Of a DNA stretch of 64,000 bases, positions 42,715 to 51,569 are shown in pieces. Both the position numbers and the translations under genes were made by a program. The notes beneath the pieces are model-generated. The model did no database searches and had not been told where the DNA came from. It was given only the letters and a program-made list of their open reading frames with translations. Each line of letters begins with the position of its first letter. The stretch's first letter is position 1. Source of the DNA: Mitsuokella sp047974105 (GTDB taxonomy: Bacteria; Bacillota; Negativicutes; Selenomonadales; Selenomonadaceae); assembly GCF_047974105.1 (NCBI RefSeq), contig NZ_JBHYRS010000001.1, positions 620,001 through 684,000 of the forward strand. Reading direction: 5' to 3'.

Positions 42715-44631
42715 TCATTTTTTCTCAAGGTTGTACTTCTTGAGATAGCGGTAAAGCGTCACGCGGCTGACATTCAGGAGATTTGCGAGACGGCTGACAT
42801 TGCCGCCGGCTGCCTGCCAGGCCTTGACGAAGACCTCTTTGTCTTCCTTCCATTTGTTGTCCGGCTTGACGTCGCCCATAAGGCTGATATCCTCCGGTGC
42901 AATCGTGTTTTTCGGCGTATTAAAGAACGCATATTCCAGCACACTCTGCAGCTGCTTGATGTTGCCCGGCCAGTCGTATTCTTCCAGTACCTCAGCCGTC
43001 TCCGGCAGAATGCGCTTTGGTCTCATCTGATGCTGTTCCGCAAGTTCTGCCACAATGTGGTCCGCGAGTTTCGGAATATCCTCGCGGCGGCTCCGAAGCG
43101 GCGGTACGCGCACGACGCTCTTCGAGACGATTTCATAGAGCTCCGGGGAAAAGAGGCCGCGTTCCGTCAGGCGCTTGAGGTCGCTGTCACAGGCAGCGAT
43201 GATGCGCACATCGATGTCGCGTTCGACATTTTCGCCGATGCGGTGAGTCTTACCCGTCTTGAGAGCATGAGCAAGCTCGACAGCAATCGTGCGCGGCAGT
43301 TTCTCGATTTCATCGAGGAAGAGCGTACCGCCGGAGGCGAGCTCCAGCCGGCCCTGATGGCTGACATCCGGCCCCATGACAATGCCGAAGAGTTCCTGCT
43401 CGAGGATTTCCGGCGTCGCATCGCCGCAGCGCAGCGTGATGAGCGGCCCCGCAGCGCGCGGGCTGGCCTGATGGATGCCATGTGCCATGCGCTGCTTGCC
43501 AGTGCCGGCCTCACCCTGAATCAGGATATGATGCTTGTTCTTGGCCACGCGTGCCGCCTTGGCGCGGACACTCGCGAAAGTCGTACCCTCGCCGACCATC
43601 GAATTGAGGCTGTATTTTGCCGTATAGCCGGCAGCGTGCGCGACGAGTGTGCGCAAATCCTCAATGGGCATCGAAACGACGACGACGGATTCCACAGCGC
43701 GGTCCGCATCGCGTTCGAGCGGCACGACCGTCGTGATATCCTCATACGTCTTCTTCGGCGTAATCCAGGTGACTTCCTTATTATAGGAGGGAACACCGTT
43801 AAAGCCTTTGTAAATCGGCGTATGCTGGTAGTTCATGATGACATCGTTGAGATTCGACGTGTACTTCCTGTCCTCGCCTTTCTTCGCGCCGATGCCCTCA
43901 AGGCGCGTATGGCCGAGCTTGTTCGCATAGGCGACTTCGCCGCCCGGCATGACATGATACACGGCAAACGGCGTCGCATCGAGGATGGCCTCCTCCGCCT
44001 TGATGCGCACGGCCTCCGTCAGATGCGCCTCCAAGGCATTTTTCATCGTCAGCAGCAGGGAGATGATGGCATCCTGCGGCATCGGTACCTGCTCCATGGA
44101 AACCAGCGTGATGATGTAATGGAATTCCCCGTTGACCTTGATTGGTGCCGAGCAGGCATCGCCGAGCTGGCATTCCTTGACCCACATCTCCGGCCCGAAC
44201 AGCCAAAACGGCGTCTGATGGGCATAGGCCACACTGATGCTCGATGTGCCAACATCCTCGATGCCGACGCGCACGCCTTCAATCTCACCCGGCGTCATCT
44301 GGTAGAACGGCAGCGAATAACTCTTTAATACGCGGCAGTCCGAATCGATGAGCAGCAGCGACAGATTGTACTCCTGAAAGAACTCGCGGATATCTTCGCT
44401 GAGTCCGCTCAAGTAGTCGATGGCATCCTTATGCTTGGCCTGCAGCTTGGCAAACTGCTCTTTTGACATCTTGCGCGAAACATCCATCGTCTCGGTGCCG
44501 ATGCCGAGTTCCCGGCTCTTCAGCCAAGATTCCGCCACCCAAGGATGAACATTCGGATCAATGACGCCATCCTCGACAAACTTGCGGTAGTAGCCCTCAA
44601 GTTTTCCCCTGCTGCGATGTTCTCGTATCAT
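42715..44631 (-). CDS. AcoR/DhaR-like AAA+ regulator without the sigma-54 contact motif
   Basis: 638 aa. N-terminal GAF-like region (about 60-200), PAS (about 205-320), AAA+ domain (about 340-560) and a Fis-type helix-turn-helix (about 600-632, NVSRLANLLNVSRVTLYRYLKK). Walker A is G373EAGTGKQ, Walker B GTLFLDEI (435-442), and arginine-finger region RSRREDI is kept. The GAFTGA loop expected after ELFG is absent: residues 415-428 read FGIVMGPDVSHQG. Proteins lacking GAFTGA (E. coli DhaR, TyrR) act with sigma-70 RNA polymerase. Ligand unknown. ATG at 44629-44631; transcribed alone. Confidence 0.85.
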   Translation of the reverse strand: MIREHRSRGKLEGYYRKFVEDGVIDPNVHPWVAESWLKSRELGIGTETMDVSRKMSKEQFAKLQAKHKDAIDYLSGLSEDIREFFQEYNLSLLLIDSDCRVLKSYSLPFYQMTPGEIEGVRVGIEDVGTSSISVAYAHQTPFWLFGPEMWVKECQLGDACSAPIKVNGEFHYIITLVSMEQVPMPQDAIISLLLTMKNALEAHLTEAVRIKAEEAILDATPFAVYHVMPGGEVAYANKLGHTRLEGIGAKKGEDRKYTSNLNDVIMNYQHTPIYKGFNGVPSYNKEVTWITPKKTYEDITTVVPLERDADRAVESVVVVSMPIEDLRTLVAHAAGYTAKYSLNSMVGEGTTFASVRAKAARVAKNKHHILIQGEAGTGKQRMAHGIHQASPRAAGPLITLRCGDATPEILEQELFGIVMGPDVSHQGRLELASGGTLFLDEIEKLPRTIAVELAHALKTGKTHRIGENVERDIDVRIIAACDSDLKRLTERGLFSPELYEIVSKSVVRVPPLRSRREDIPKLADHIVAELAEQHQMRPKRILPETAEVLEEYDWPGNIKQLQSVLEYAFFNTPKNTIAPEDISLMGDVKPDNKWKEDKEVFVKAWQAAGGNVSRLANLLNVSRVTLYRYLKKYNLEKK

Positions 44632-44777
44632 AAAAATCCCCCCTGCATCATATTAGAGCCCTGCGGCTCTGCATATGACAGAAATTATTGGAAAGTTTAC
44701 AGTTTTACATAAATCAGCATATATAGAAAAGCTGTACCTTATATTTTAACAATCATCGCCCTCACCTGCAATTCTTT

Positions 44778-44806
44778 TTGCAAAAAAGTTTACAAAACGG
44801 TATAAT
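44778..44806 (+). promoter_or_regulatory. Promoter of the small membrane protein gene
   Basis: TTGCAA (44778-44783) and TATAAT (44801-44806), spacing 17. Confidence 0.75.
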
Positions 44807-44847
44807 ATGGAGTGATTCAATGTAAATGCAAAGGCAGGGAAAATTCC

Positions 44848-45180
44848 ATGGCAAATCAGTATAAGAAGCTCCAGAAGAAGCTTTACGACAAGAAAAAACC
44901 GGATGACAAGAAAAAAGAGCCGAAAATCGGCAAGGATTATCCAATCATTGCCCTGATTGTGCTGACCGTCATCGTCAGCATCTTAGGCTGGGCGAACTTC
45001 GACAATATGAACCGCGCGATGTACGTCCTTTTAGCGGCCTCTCTGATTCTGACGTATGTACGCCGTCATGCAAAACTCACGGAAGTACAGGCCGTCTTCG
45101 TCGAACGCGCCAGTGCCGTCAGCATCGGCTTCGCGATTGCGCTGTTCTTCATCGTCCTCTATTATCAGATTTTCGCTTAA
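44848..45180 (+). CDS. Small membrane protein, unknown function
   Basis: 110 aa, family not recognised. A very basic, lysine-rich N-terminus (about 1-30, KKLQKKLYDKKKPDDKKKEPK) precedes three hydrophobic segments (about 33-50, 57-72, 88-108). The start at ATG 44848-44850 has AGGGA upstream; an in-frame ATG 36 bp earlier lacks a ribosome site. It is single, with a strong promoter and terminator. The basic tail could bind RNA or lipid headgroups; this is speculation. Confidence 0.75.
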   Translation: MANQYKKLQKKLYDKKKPDDKKKEPKIGKDYPIIALIVLTVIVSILGWANFDNMNRAMYVLLAASLILTYVRRHAKLTEVQAVFVERASAVSIGFAIALFFIVLYYQIFA

Positions 45181-45190
45181 TCACTCCTAT

Positions 45191-45230
45191 AAAAATAACC
45201 CATCAGGTCAAAGCCCGATGGGTTATTTTT
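45191..45230. terminator. Bidirectional terminator
   Basis: AAAAATAACCCATC ... GATGGGTTATTTTT between the convergent small membrane protein and OmpA-like genes. Confidence 0.92.
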
Positions 45231-45249
45231 ATGCATGAAGCATGAGGGA

Positions 45250-46302
45250 TTATTTATGCTCCCAGATATCGACACGGCGGTTGTCAGCCTTGCCCTGCTC
45301 CGTTGCGTTGGAAGCAACCGGATTGTTCTCGCCCTTGTAGTTGAGGTTCAGGCGGCTGCTGCTTACGCCGTTATCCTCAGCGTATTTGGCAACGTTATCG
45401 ACACGGCGTTTCGAGAGGTCTTCGTTATATTCCTGCGAAGCATCGGAATCCGTGTTGCCGATGAGCTTAAACGTGGAATCCGGATGAGCCTTAGCGACAG
45501 CGACGAAGTTAGCAAGTTTCTGAGACTCAGAAGCCAGCGGCGTATCTACGTCAGATGCGAAATGAATCGTATCGAGATAATAGTCATTGTAGACGTGCTG
45601 CGGTACGACCGGCGTCTCTACGACCGGAGCAACTGGCTCAGGCTCTGTAATCGGTGCTGGAGCCGGAGCTGCCTTGTGGCCGCCGAAGCGATAGCTCAGG
45701 CCAACGAGGAAGCCGCGGTACTTGATGTTGTTGTCTTCATCAAGCTTCGTATCGAGGTAACGATAGCCGGCATTGAGGTCCCAATCGTTGTTGATCGTGT
45801 AAGCAAGACCCGTTTCCCAGAGGGACGTCTTCTTCGTGCCGACAGCACCGTCAGCATAGAAAGCCAGATTCTTGGCAATGTCAAACTTCGTAGCGAGACC
45901 GAGCTGGGCAACGTTGTTCGTCGTATCCTTGAAGCCTTTCAGGGAGTTGTCGAACTTGTTGCTGATGCGGTTCCAGCCGGCAAAAACAGCTGCGTTCTTG
46001 CCGAGGCTGTAAGCGAGGTTGACTTCGTGCTCATCGCCCGTCGTCTTGAAGTCATTCATCTTCGTGTTGAGATCATGGTAGTCATAGCGCAGAGCCCATT
46101 TGTCGGACAGAGCATAGCCGAGGCCGCCATTGAAATTCCATTTCGAGCTGCTGTCAAGACCAGCCGTCTTTGCTTTTGGTGCCCAGGCACCGAGATCGAG
46201 CTGCCACTCGCCCTGCTGCCACTGCGTCTGCGGAGCAGCACTTGCCATCGTAGCCATCGTGGCCATTGCAGCAAGAGTTGCTACAAGTGCTTTTTTCTTC
46301 AT
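45250..46302 (-). CDS. OmpA-like outer membrane protein
   Basis: 350 aa: signal peptide (about 1-22, ending MASAAP), an eight-stranded beta-barrel (about 25-208, alternating aromatic/hydrophobic strands, last strand GFLVGLSYRFG), a Pro/Ala hinge (about 210-235) and an OmpA C-terminal peptidoglycan-binding domain (about 240-350; HFASDVDTPLASESQKLANF, GNTDSDASQEYNEDLSKRRVDNVAKY). The domain contains the Asp and Arg that contact diaminopimelate in the family. It shows that the cell has an outer membrane. ATG at 46300-46302. Confidence 0.93.
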   Translation of the reverse strand: MKKKALVATLAAMATMATMASAAPQTQWQQGEWQLDLGAWAPKAKTAGLDSSSKWNFNGGLGYALSDKWALRYDYHDLNTKMNDFKTTGDEHEVNLAYSLGKNAAVFAGWNRISNKFDNSLKGFKDTTNNVAQLGLATKFDIAKNLAFYADGAVGTKKTSLWETGLAYTINNDWDLNAGYRYLDTKLDEDNNIKYRGFLVGLSYRFGGHKAAPAPAPITEPEPVAPVVETPVVPQHVYNDYYLDTIHFASDVDTPLASESQKLANFVAVAKAHPDSTFKLIGNTDSDASQEYNEDLSKRRVDNVAKYAEDNGVSSSRLNLNYKGENNPVASNATEQGKADNRRVDIWEHK

Positions 46303-46506
46303 AAAGAACCCCTCTTCTCTTTACTAGAATTACTAGAGATGATATCAAAGGGATATAACATACACCCTTCGATTCCCTAGTATAGCACTAATATATGCGT
46401 TGGAAAGACTATTTGAGTATTTTTCTCAAAAGTTTAATCTTTGCTTCTCTTTGTTTTTATGTTGCCGAATCTTTATTTTAAGATAACGGCTGTATATATT
46501 AAAATC

Positions 46507-46878
46507 TTAAAATACAGCTGTAACCTCGACTTCGCAGAGAGCACCTGCCGGCAGGTCCTTGACCGCTACGCAGCTTCTGGCCGGTTTCGAGATGAAATGC
46601 TTGGCATAGACTTCATTGAAGGCCTTGAAATCCGCAATTTCTGCGAGGAAACACGTCGTCTTGACGACATGACTCATATCCGTGCCTGCTTCCTTGAGCA
46701 CGGCCTCAACATTTTTGCAGCACTGCTCAGCCTGTTCCTCAATCGTCGTGGCGACAATCTTTCCCTCCGCCGGATTGATGGCAATCTGCCCTGAGCAGTA
46801 AAGGACGCCGTTTGCCTCAATGGCCTGACTGTAGGGACCGACAGCTGCCGGAGCCTGATTCGTGTGGATGACTTTCAT
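46507..46878 (-). CDS. ridA: Reactive intermediate deaminase RidA
   Basis: 123 aa enzyme that hydrolyses 2-aminoacrylate and related imines released by PLP enzymes. Landmarks: APAAVGPYSQAI at the N-terminus, LYCSGQIAINP, and the catalytic Arg in KPARSCVAVKDLPAGALCEVEVTA. Single gene; ATG at 46876-46878. It lies downstream of the nrdD terminator. Confidence 0.95.
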   Translation of the reverse strand: MKVIHTNQAPAAVGPYSQAIEANGVLYCSGQIAINPAEGKIVATTIEEQAEQCCKNVEAVLKEAGTDMSHVVKTTCFLAEIADFKAFNEVYAKHFISKPARSCVAVKDLPAGALCEVEVTAVF

Positions 46879-46916
46879 CGTGATTCCTCCTTATGACAAA
46901 TGCTTAACAATATAAC

Positions 46917-46941
46917 AAAACCGCAGGCGAACCTGCGGTTT
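46917..46941 (-). terminator. nrdD terminator
   Basis: AAACCGCAGG-CGAA-CCTGCGGTTT, 70 bp beyond the nrdD stop, with TTTTG on the minus strand. Confidence 0.85.
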
Positions 46942-47010
46942 CGAGCTTCTATTTTATTTTACAACATCAGGCGTTATGTTACAAGTTTACAACTTGTCTC
47001 TCTTATGCCC

Positions 47011-49287
47011 TTAAGCCTTCATGCGCGGCACGACCATGTGGCCGCGCTCAATTTCCTTGCGGTGGCAGTGCGGGCATTCGTTCTCGATGATGCCCGTGTA
47101 GCCGCAGACAGGGTCGCGGTCCACCGGATGATTGATGGAGAAATAGCCCATGTTGGCATCGTGCATGGCGCGTACGACGGCTTCAAAGGCCTTGACATTC
47201 TTCGACGGGTCGCCGTCCATCTCGATGTAGGCGATGTGGCCGGCATTCTCGAGCGCGTGATACGGCGCCTCGATGCGGATTTTGTCGATGGCCTTGATGG
47301 GGTAGTAGACCGGCACATGCGAGGAATTCGTCATGTACTCGCGGTCCGTGACGCCCGGGATAATACCATATTTTTTGCGGTTCGCACGCTGGAACTGACC
47401 TGCCGTCGATTCTGCCGGTGTGCCAAACGTCGACCAATTGCGGTGTTCCGCTTCCGTATAAGCATCCGTGCGCTCACGCAGATGACCGACAATTTTGAGT
47501 CCGAGCTCCTGTGCTTCCTCACTCTCGCCATGATGCTTGCCGATGAGGGCCTTGAGGCATTCGGCAAGGCCGCAGAAACCGATGGAATACGAAGCATGCT
47601 TCAGGACTTCCTTGATGGAATCCGTTGGCTTCAGTTTCTCACTGTCCATCCAGACGCCCTGTCCCATGAGGAACGGATAGTTGTAGACGTGCTTCTGCTC
47701 GATGATGGCAAGGCGTGAGAGCAGGTAATCGTGGCTGATGTCAATATAATGGTCGTAGAGCTCCCAGAATTTCTTGAGATCGCCCTTGGCCTCGAGTGCG
47801 AGCTTTGGCAGATTGATCGTCGTGAACGAGAAATTGCCGCGGCTGCCCGATTCCTCCGGACCATTGACATTGCTCATGACGCGCGTGCGGCAGCCCATCG
47901 TCGCCACGACGCTGTTGTAATCGCCCGGTTTGTAGTACTGCAGGTTGTACGGCGCGTCGATGTTGACGAAGTTCGGGAACAGGCGCTTCGCGCTGACCTT
48001 GCAGGCCTTGAGGAACAGGTCGTAGTTCGGGTCGCCCGGGTTGTAGTTGACACCGGCCTTGAGCTGGAAGACCGAAATCGGGAAAATCGGCGTCTCGCCG
48101 TAGCCGAGGCCCGCCCAGATGGCATTGAGGACCTCGCTGATGACGAGGCGGCCTTCAGGCGACGTATCCATGCCGTAGTTGATGGACGAGAACGGCACCT
48201 GTGCGCCGGCGCGGCTGTGCAGCGTGTTGAAGTTGTGAATCAGGGCCTCCATAGCCTGATGCGTCTCTTCAATGACATCGGCGCAGGCCAGATGGTAGAT
48301 GTTGTTCGCATCAATGACGACATCCGTCGTCGGCTTGTGATATTCATCGGCCAGAATCTCTTCGAGTGCCTTCATGATGGCCGCGATGCTCTCCTTGGCC
48401 TTCGGGTCGTCATCACTCTCCGTGAAATGGCATTTCGTGAGGTCGAGATGTTCCTTGAAAATCTTCTTGAACGCAGTAAAATCGCGGAACGGGTCCATGC
48501 CGAAACGATAAATCAGAGCCTTGTGTGCCTCATCGTAAACGGCCTTCTTGAAGGATTTGCGCACGCCCTCAGCCATCGCGTAGTCAAAGGCATTGATGCT
48601 CTGACCGCCGAACATATCATTCTGGTTCGACTGAATGGCGATGCACGCCAGCGATGCATAGGCGCGAATTGAATTCGGCTCACGCAGGAAGCCGTGGCCC
48701 GTGGAAAAACCGCCGTGGAAGAGCTTCAAAAGGTCAATCTGGCAGCAGTTGAAGGTAATCAGCGAGAAATCCTTATCGTGAATATGGATGTAATTCTCGC
48801 GGTCGGCCTCGGCGTATTCCTCATCGAGCACGTAATTGTCGACAAAGTGCTTGGCTCCCTCGGCACCGAGCTTGAGCATGATGCCCATCGAAGCATCCGT
48901 ATTGATGTTCGCATTATCGCGCTTGAGGTCAGAGTCGACGGAATCCGCAAAGAAGATATCGCGGTACGACTCCATCAGATGTTTCTGTGCTGCGCGGCGT
49001 TCCGCATGCTTCTGACGGTATGTGATGTACTTTTTGGCGATATCGTAAAAATCGTACTTCATGAGCTCCTGCTCGACGATATCCTGAATTTCCTCGACGC
49101 TGACATTGTCGCGGTCCTGAATATCCCATTCGACCTGGCTCGTCACCTCGTCGATATCTTTTTCGGACATCGTATTGCCGCCATCGTTATTTGCCCCAGC
49201 GATGGCATGATAAATTTTTTCACGGTTATATGGCACAGTGTGCCCGGAGCGTTTGGTTACGGTCTTCAGATTCATAGCTAACGACAC
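47011..49287 (-). CDS. nrdD: Anaerobic ribonucleoside-triphosphate reductase NrdD-like, atypical C-terminus
   Basis: Class III reductase, 758 aa from a GTG at 49285-49287 (an ATG four codons in is also possible). An ATP-cone domain (about 5-100) precedes the barrel. Active-site features are kept: FNCCQIDLLKLFHGG, and MGCRTRVMSNVNG with the candidate thiyl-radical Cys. The C-terminus has a zinc-knuckle-like stretch with C728, C738 and C741 (an Asp replaces the expected first Cys) and then stops with ERGHMVVPRMKA. The glycyl-radical segment (RxxGYLG type) that normally follows the zinc site is not present in any frame. No nrdG activase gene adjoins it. NrdR-like boxes precede it. Confidence 0.85.
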   Translation of the reverse strand: MSLAMNLKTVTKRSGHTVPYNREKIYHAIAGANNDGGNTMSEKDIDEVTSQVEWDIQDRDNVSVEEIQDIVEQELMKYDFYDIAKKYITYRQKHAERRAAQKHLMESYRDIFFADSVDSDLKRDNANINTDASMGIMLKLGAEGAKHFVDNYVLDEEYAEADRENYIHIHDKDFSLITFNCCQIDLLKLFHGGFSTGHGFLREPNSIRAYASLACIAIQSNQNDMFGGQSINAFDYAMAEGVRKSFKKAVYDEAHKALIYRFGMDPFRDFTAFKKIFKEHLDLTKCHFTESDDDPKAKESIAAIMKALEEILADEYHKPTTDVVIDANNIYHLACADVIEETHQAMEALIHNFNTLHSRAGAQVPFSSINYGMDTSPEGRLVISEVLNAIWAGLGYGETPIFPISVFQLKAGVNYNPGDPNYDLFLKACKVSAKRLFPNFVNIDAPYNLQYYKPGDYNSVVATMGCRTRVMSNVNGPEESGSRGNFSFTTINLPKLALEAKGDLKKFWELYDHYIDISHDYLLSRLAIIEQKHVYNYPFLMGQGVWMDSEKLKPTDSIKEVLKHASYSIGFCGLAECLKALIGKHHGESEEAQELGLKIVGHLRERTDAYTEAEHRNWSTFGTPAESTAGQFQRANRKKYGIIPGVTDREYMTNSSHVPVYYPIKAIDKIRIEAPYHALENAGHIAYIEMDGDPSKNVKAFEAVVRAMHDANMGYFSINHPVDRDPVCGYTGIIENECPHCHRKEIERGHMVVPRMKA

Positions 49288-49300
49288 TGCTTAATCCGGC

Positions 49301-49373
49301 TCATATTGTGCAGTGTCTTTCCGCCTCCCCCTAGATATTGTGGTTTATTTGCTTGTGACAGGTATATATTGTA
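49301..49373 (-). promoter_or_regulatory. Three phased NrdR-like boxes upstream of nrdD
   Basis: On the minus strand TACAATATATACCT starts at 49373, CACAATATCTAGGG at 49342 and CACAATATGAGCCG at 49310. The starts are 31 and 32 bp apart, three helical turns, as for paired NrdR sites. The middle box matches CACwATATnTwGTG at all but one base. The last is about 14-24 bp before the start codon. The region 49288-49629 holds these boxes and the divergent promoter at 49483. Confidence 0.7.
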
Positions 49374-49482
49374 GCAGAGAACGGCCTGTCTGGCAATCAT
49401 GAAAATCACCGTGACAAACCAAAAACACCGGCTTTGTGCTCCGCTATACAGATTACGGCGGATTTTACGAGCCATTATCAAA

Positions 49483-49511
49483 TTGACGAACGACACGATT
49501 TCAGGTAAAAT
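49483..49511 (+). promoter_or_regulatory. Promoter of the phosphoethanolamine transferase-like gene
   Basis: TTGACG (49483-49488) and TAAAAT (49506-49511), spacing 17. The predicted leader is about 110 nt and GC-rich near its end (GCCGCGGCAGCCGC); no known riboswitch was recognised. Confidence 0.65.
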
Positions 49512-49629
49512 GTATCGGGATTTCTTATCAATCGACAAACAACTAATTAATTAAAGAAGCTGGATTTTTATTCTGAAGCGCTGTCCGTGAAAAGCCGCGG
49601 CAGCCGCTGGAACCGAGGTCAAAGACACA

Positions 49630-51459
49630 ATGCATATTTCTACAGAGGGACAAGACCGTCTCATCCGCTGGCTGACGGCAGCAGCAATCTACTACATCTG
49701 CCTAATCGCCTTTTACATTGATATTGGACAGGATATGGGTGCGGACTATTTCATCCCGGTTTTCCTGCCCGTCATGCTCGGGCTCGTACTCGTGCAGTAC
49801 GGTACACGCGTTCCGTTATTTTCCTGGGCAACTCTGCCAAATCTCATTACAGGGCTTGCCTGGTGCAGCGCCTTTCCACTGCTCTACACCTGGACGTATC
49901 ATCAGGACTGGTATATGTCAAAAATTTGTTTCGACTTTCTCGTCGGCACATCTGAATTTTTGCTGCTCACCTCTCTTGAGGGTGCACTTTTCCGCCTCGG
50001 CCACGAAAAAATCATCGCGGGGCTCATGGCCCTTTTAAATCTCTTCGGCATCGTGATCCCGTTCATCCAATATGCATATTACTGCATTGTCTGGCACTGC
50101 CTGTCACCGGCCTCGCTCATGGCCCTGTACCTGACGAACTGGCGCGAGAGCATTGACTTCATCGAATCGAATGTCGGCGTCGTGCCGGCCATCATCATCA
50201 TCGCGGGGCTCCTGCTGTTTCTCTATGCCTGCTGGCGCGGCCACATGGCCTTTGCCCGCCGCCTCGAAGAGGAAGATTCCACGGCCGGACGCATGGGCGC
50301 TCTGTTCCTGCTCGTCGTCGCCACGATTGCTTCGCTCTGGTGGTACGTGCCGCAGACCTCGATTGCCGACCTCTGGAATGATGTCGATACCTATGTCAAA
50401 CAGACGCAGACCTACAGCCTGAACTACGAGGAACGTTTCGCGAGCCTTTCGATTGAAGGCACGCAGACGCTTGCTGCCAAATCTCCCGGCACGGTCATCG
50501 TCGTCATCGGCGAATCCGCTTCGCGCAATTATATGAAGGCCTTCACGCCAGACTATGCCTACGACGATACGCCCTGGCAGAGCCAGCAGCTCACGAATCC
50601 TGATTTCCTGTTCTTCCAGAACGCCTACTCCTCATGGTCACAGACCGTCCCCGTCCTGCAGCGCGCGCTGACAGAACAGAGTCAGTACAATGACAAAGAG
50701 TTCTTCAATTCGGCTTCGATCATCGATGTTGCGAAAAAGTCGGGCTATAAGACCTACTGGTTCAGCAATCAGGGCCGCTACGGCCAGTACGACAGCGCCA
50801 TCACGCTCGTCGCCAAGACAGCCGACCACTCCGAATGGACAGACGACTCCTACAACTTCTCGGATAAATACGATGAGACGCTGCTGCCTTACCTCTCGCA
50901 GGTTGACCCGAGCCAGAACAACTTCATCGTGCTTCACATCATGGGCAGCCACATTTACTACAACAACCGCTATCCGGAAGAATTCAACAAATTCCAGGGC
51001 GAAGAAGGCTCCTCGACGATGACTTCAGAAGCTTCGTATGCCAACAGCATCCTCTACACCGACTACATCCTCTCGCAGATTTTCGATTACGCAAAGAAAA
51101 ACCTCAACCTGCAGGCCATGGTCTACTTCTCCGACCACGGCGAGAACCTGACCATCTCGCATAATCCGGATGTCTTCAGCTTTGATATGGTCCGCATCCC
51201 GATGTGGATATACCTCTCGCCTTCTTACCAGCAGGCTCTGCCAACCCGCACAAACGTGCTGCGCAGCCATGAGAGCCGCTATTTCACGAACGATATGCTC
51301 TATGACACAATTGCCGGTATTCTCAATGCTCCATCCCAGCGCTACGACCCGGGTCAGGACCTCTCGAGCAACGGCTACCGCTTCAACCGCGACAACCTCA
51401 CGACCATGCTCGGTCAGTATCAGCTGAACACGGACCCTGACGGCAATCCTGAAAAATAA
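49630..51459 (+). CDS. Phosphoethanolamine transferase-like membrane sulfatase (EptA/CptA family)
   Basis: 609 aa: five membrane helices (about 12-30, 40-57, 95-150, 185-205, 225-240) and a C-terminal alkaline-phosphatase-fold domain (about 285-585). Key parts: VIVVIGESASRNYMKAF with the metal Glu, SSWSQTVPVLQRAL with the probable nucleophile Thr, HIMGSHIYYNNRYP, and YFSDHGENL. The family moves phosphoethanolamine from phosphatidylethanolamine to lipid A or core sugars in the periplasm. ATG at 49630; the ribosome site (GAGGT) is 12 nt away, rather far. Confidence 0.86.
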   Translation: MHISTEGQDRLIRWLTAAAIYYICLIAFYIDIGQDMGADYFIPVFLPVMLGLVLVQYGTRVPLFSWATLPNLITGLAWCSAFPLLYTWTYHQDWYMSKICFDFLVGTSEFLLLTSLEGALFRLGHEKIIAGLMALLNLFGIVIPFIQYAYYCIVWHCLSPASLMALYLTNWRESIDFIESNVGVVPAIIIIAGLLLFLYACWRGHMAFARRLEEEDSTAGRMGALFLLVVATIASLWWYVPQTSIADLWNDVDTYVKQTQTYSLNYEERFASLSIEGTQTLAAKSPGTVIVVIGESASRNYMKAFTPDYAYDDTPWQSQQLTNPDFLFFQNAYSSWSQTVPVLQRALTEQSQYNDKEFFNSASIIDVAKKSGYKTYWFSNQGRYGQYDSAITLVAKTADHSEWTDDSYNFSDKYDETLLPYLSQVDPSQNNFIVLHIMGSHIYYNNRYPEEFNKFQGEEGSSTMTSEASYANSILYTDYILSQIFDYAKKNLNLQAMVYFSDHGENLTISHNPDVFSFDMVRIPMWIYLSPSYQQALPTRTNVLRSHESRYFTNDMLYDTIAGILNAPSQRYDPGQDLSSNGYRFNRDNLTTMLGQYQLNTDPDGNPEK

Positions 51460-51486
51460 TATTTCCTTTCTTTAAATAAGAAGCAA

Positions 51487-51529
51487 AGACAGGCCCCGCT
51501 GCACAATGTGCGGCGGGGCCTGTCTTTTT
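51487..51529. terminator. Bidirectional terminator
   Basis: AGACAGGCCCCGC ... GCGGGGCCTGTCT with a nested GCACA/GTGCG stem and TTTTT after it; between convergent genes. Confidence 0.92.
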
Positions 51530-51569
51530 GAGTAATTCTCTATCGTCACGTTAGGGAACGAAGAGGGGC

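Noticed and set aside
49278..49538. An 86-codon minus-strand frame between nrdD and the sulfatase gene
   Set aside because: It covers the NrdR-like boxes and the divergent promoter, has no ribosome site and no recognisable pattern.
49540..49629. A riboswitch in the leader of the sulfatase gene
   Set aside because: GC-rich hairpins are present but do not match any riboswitch consensus I know.
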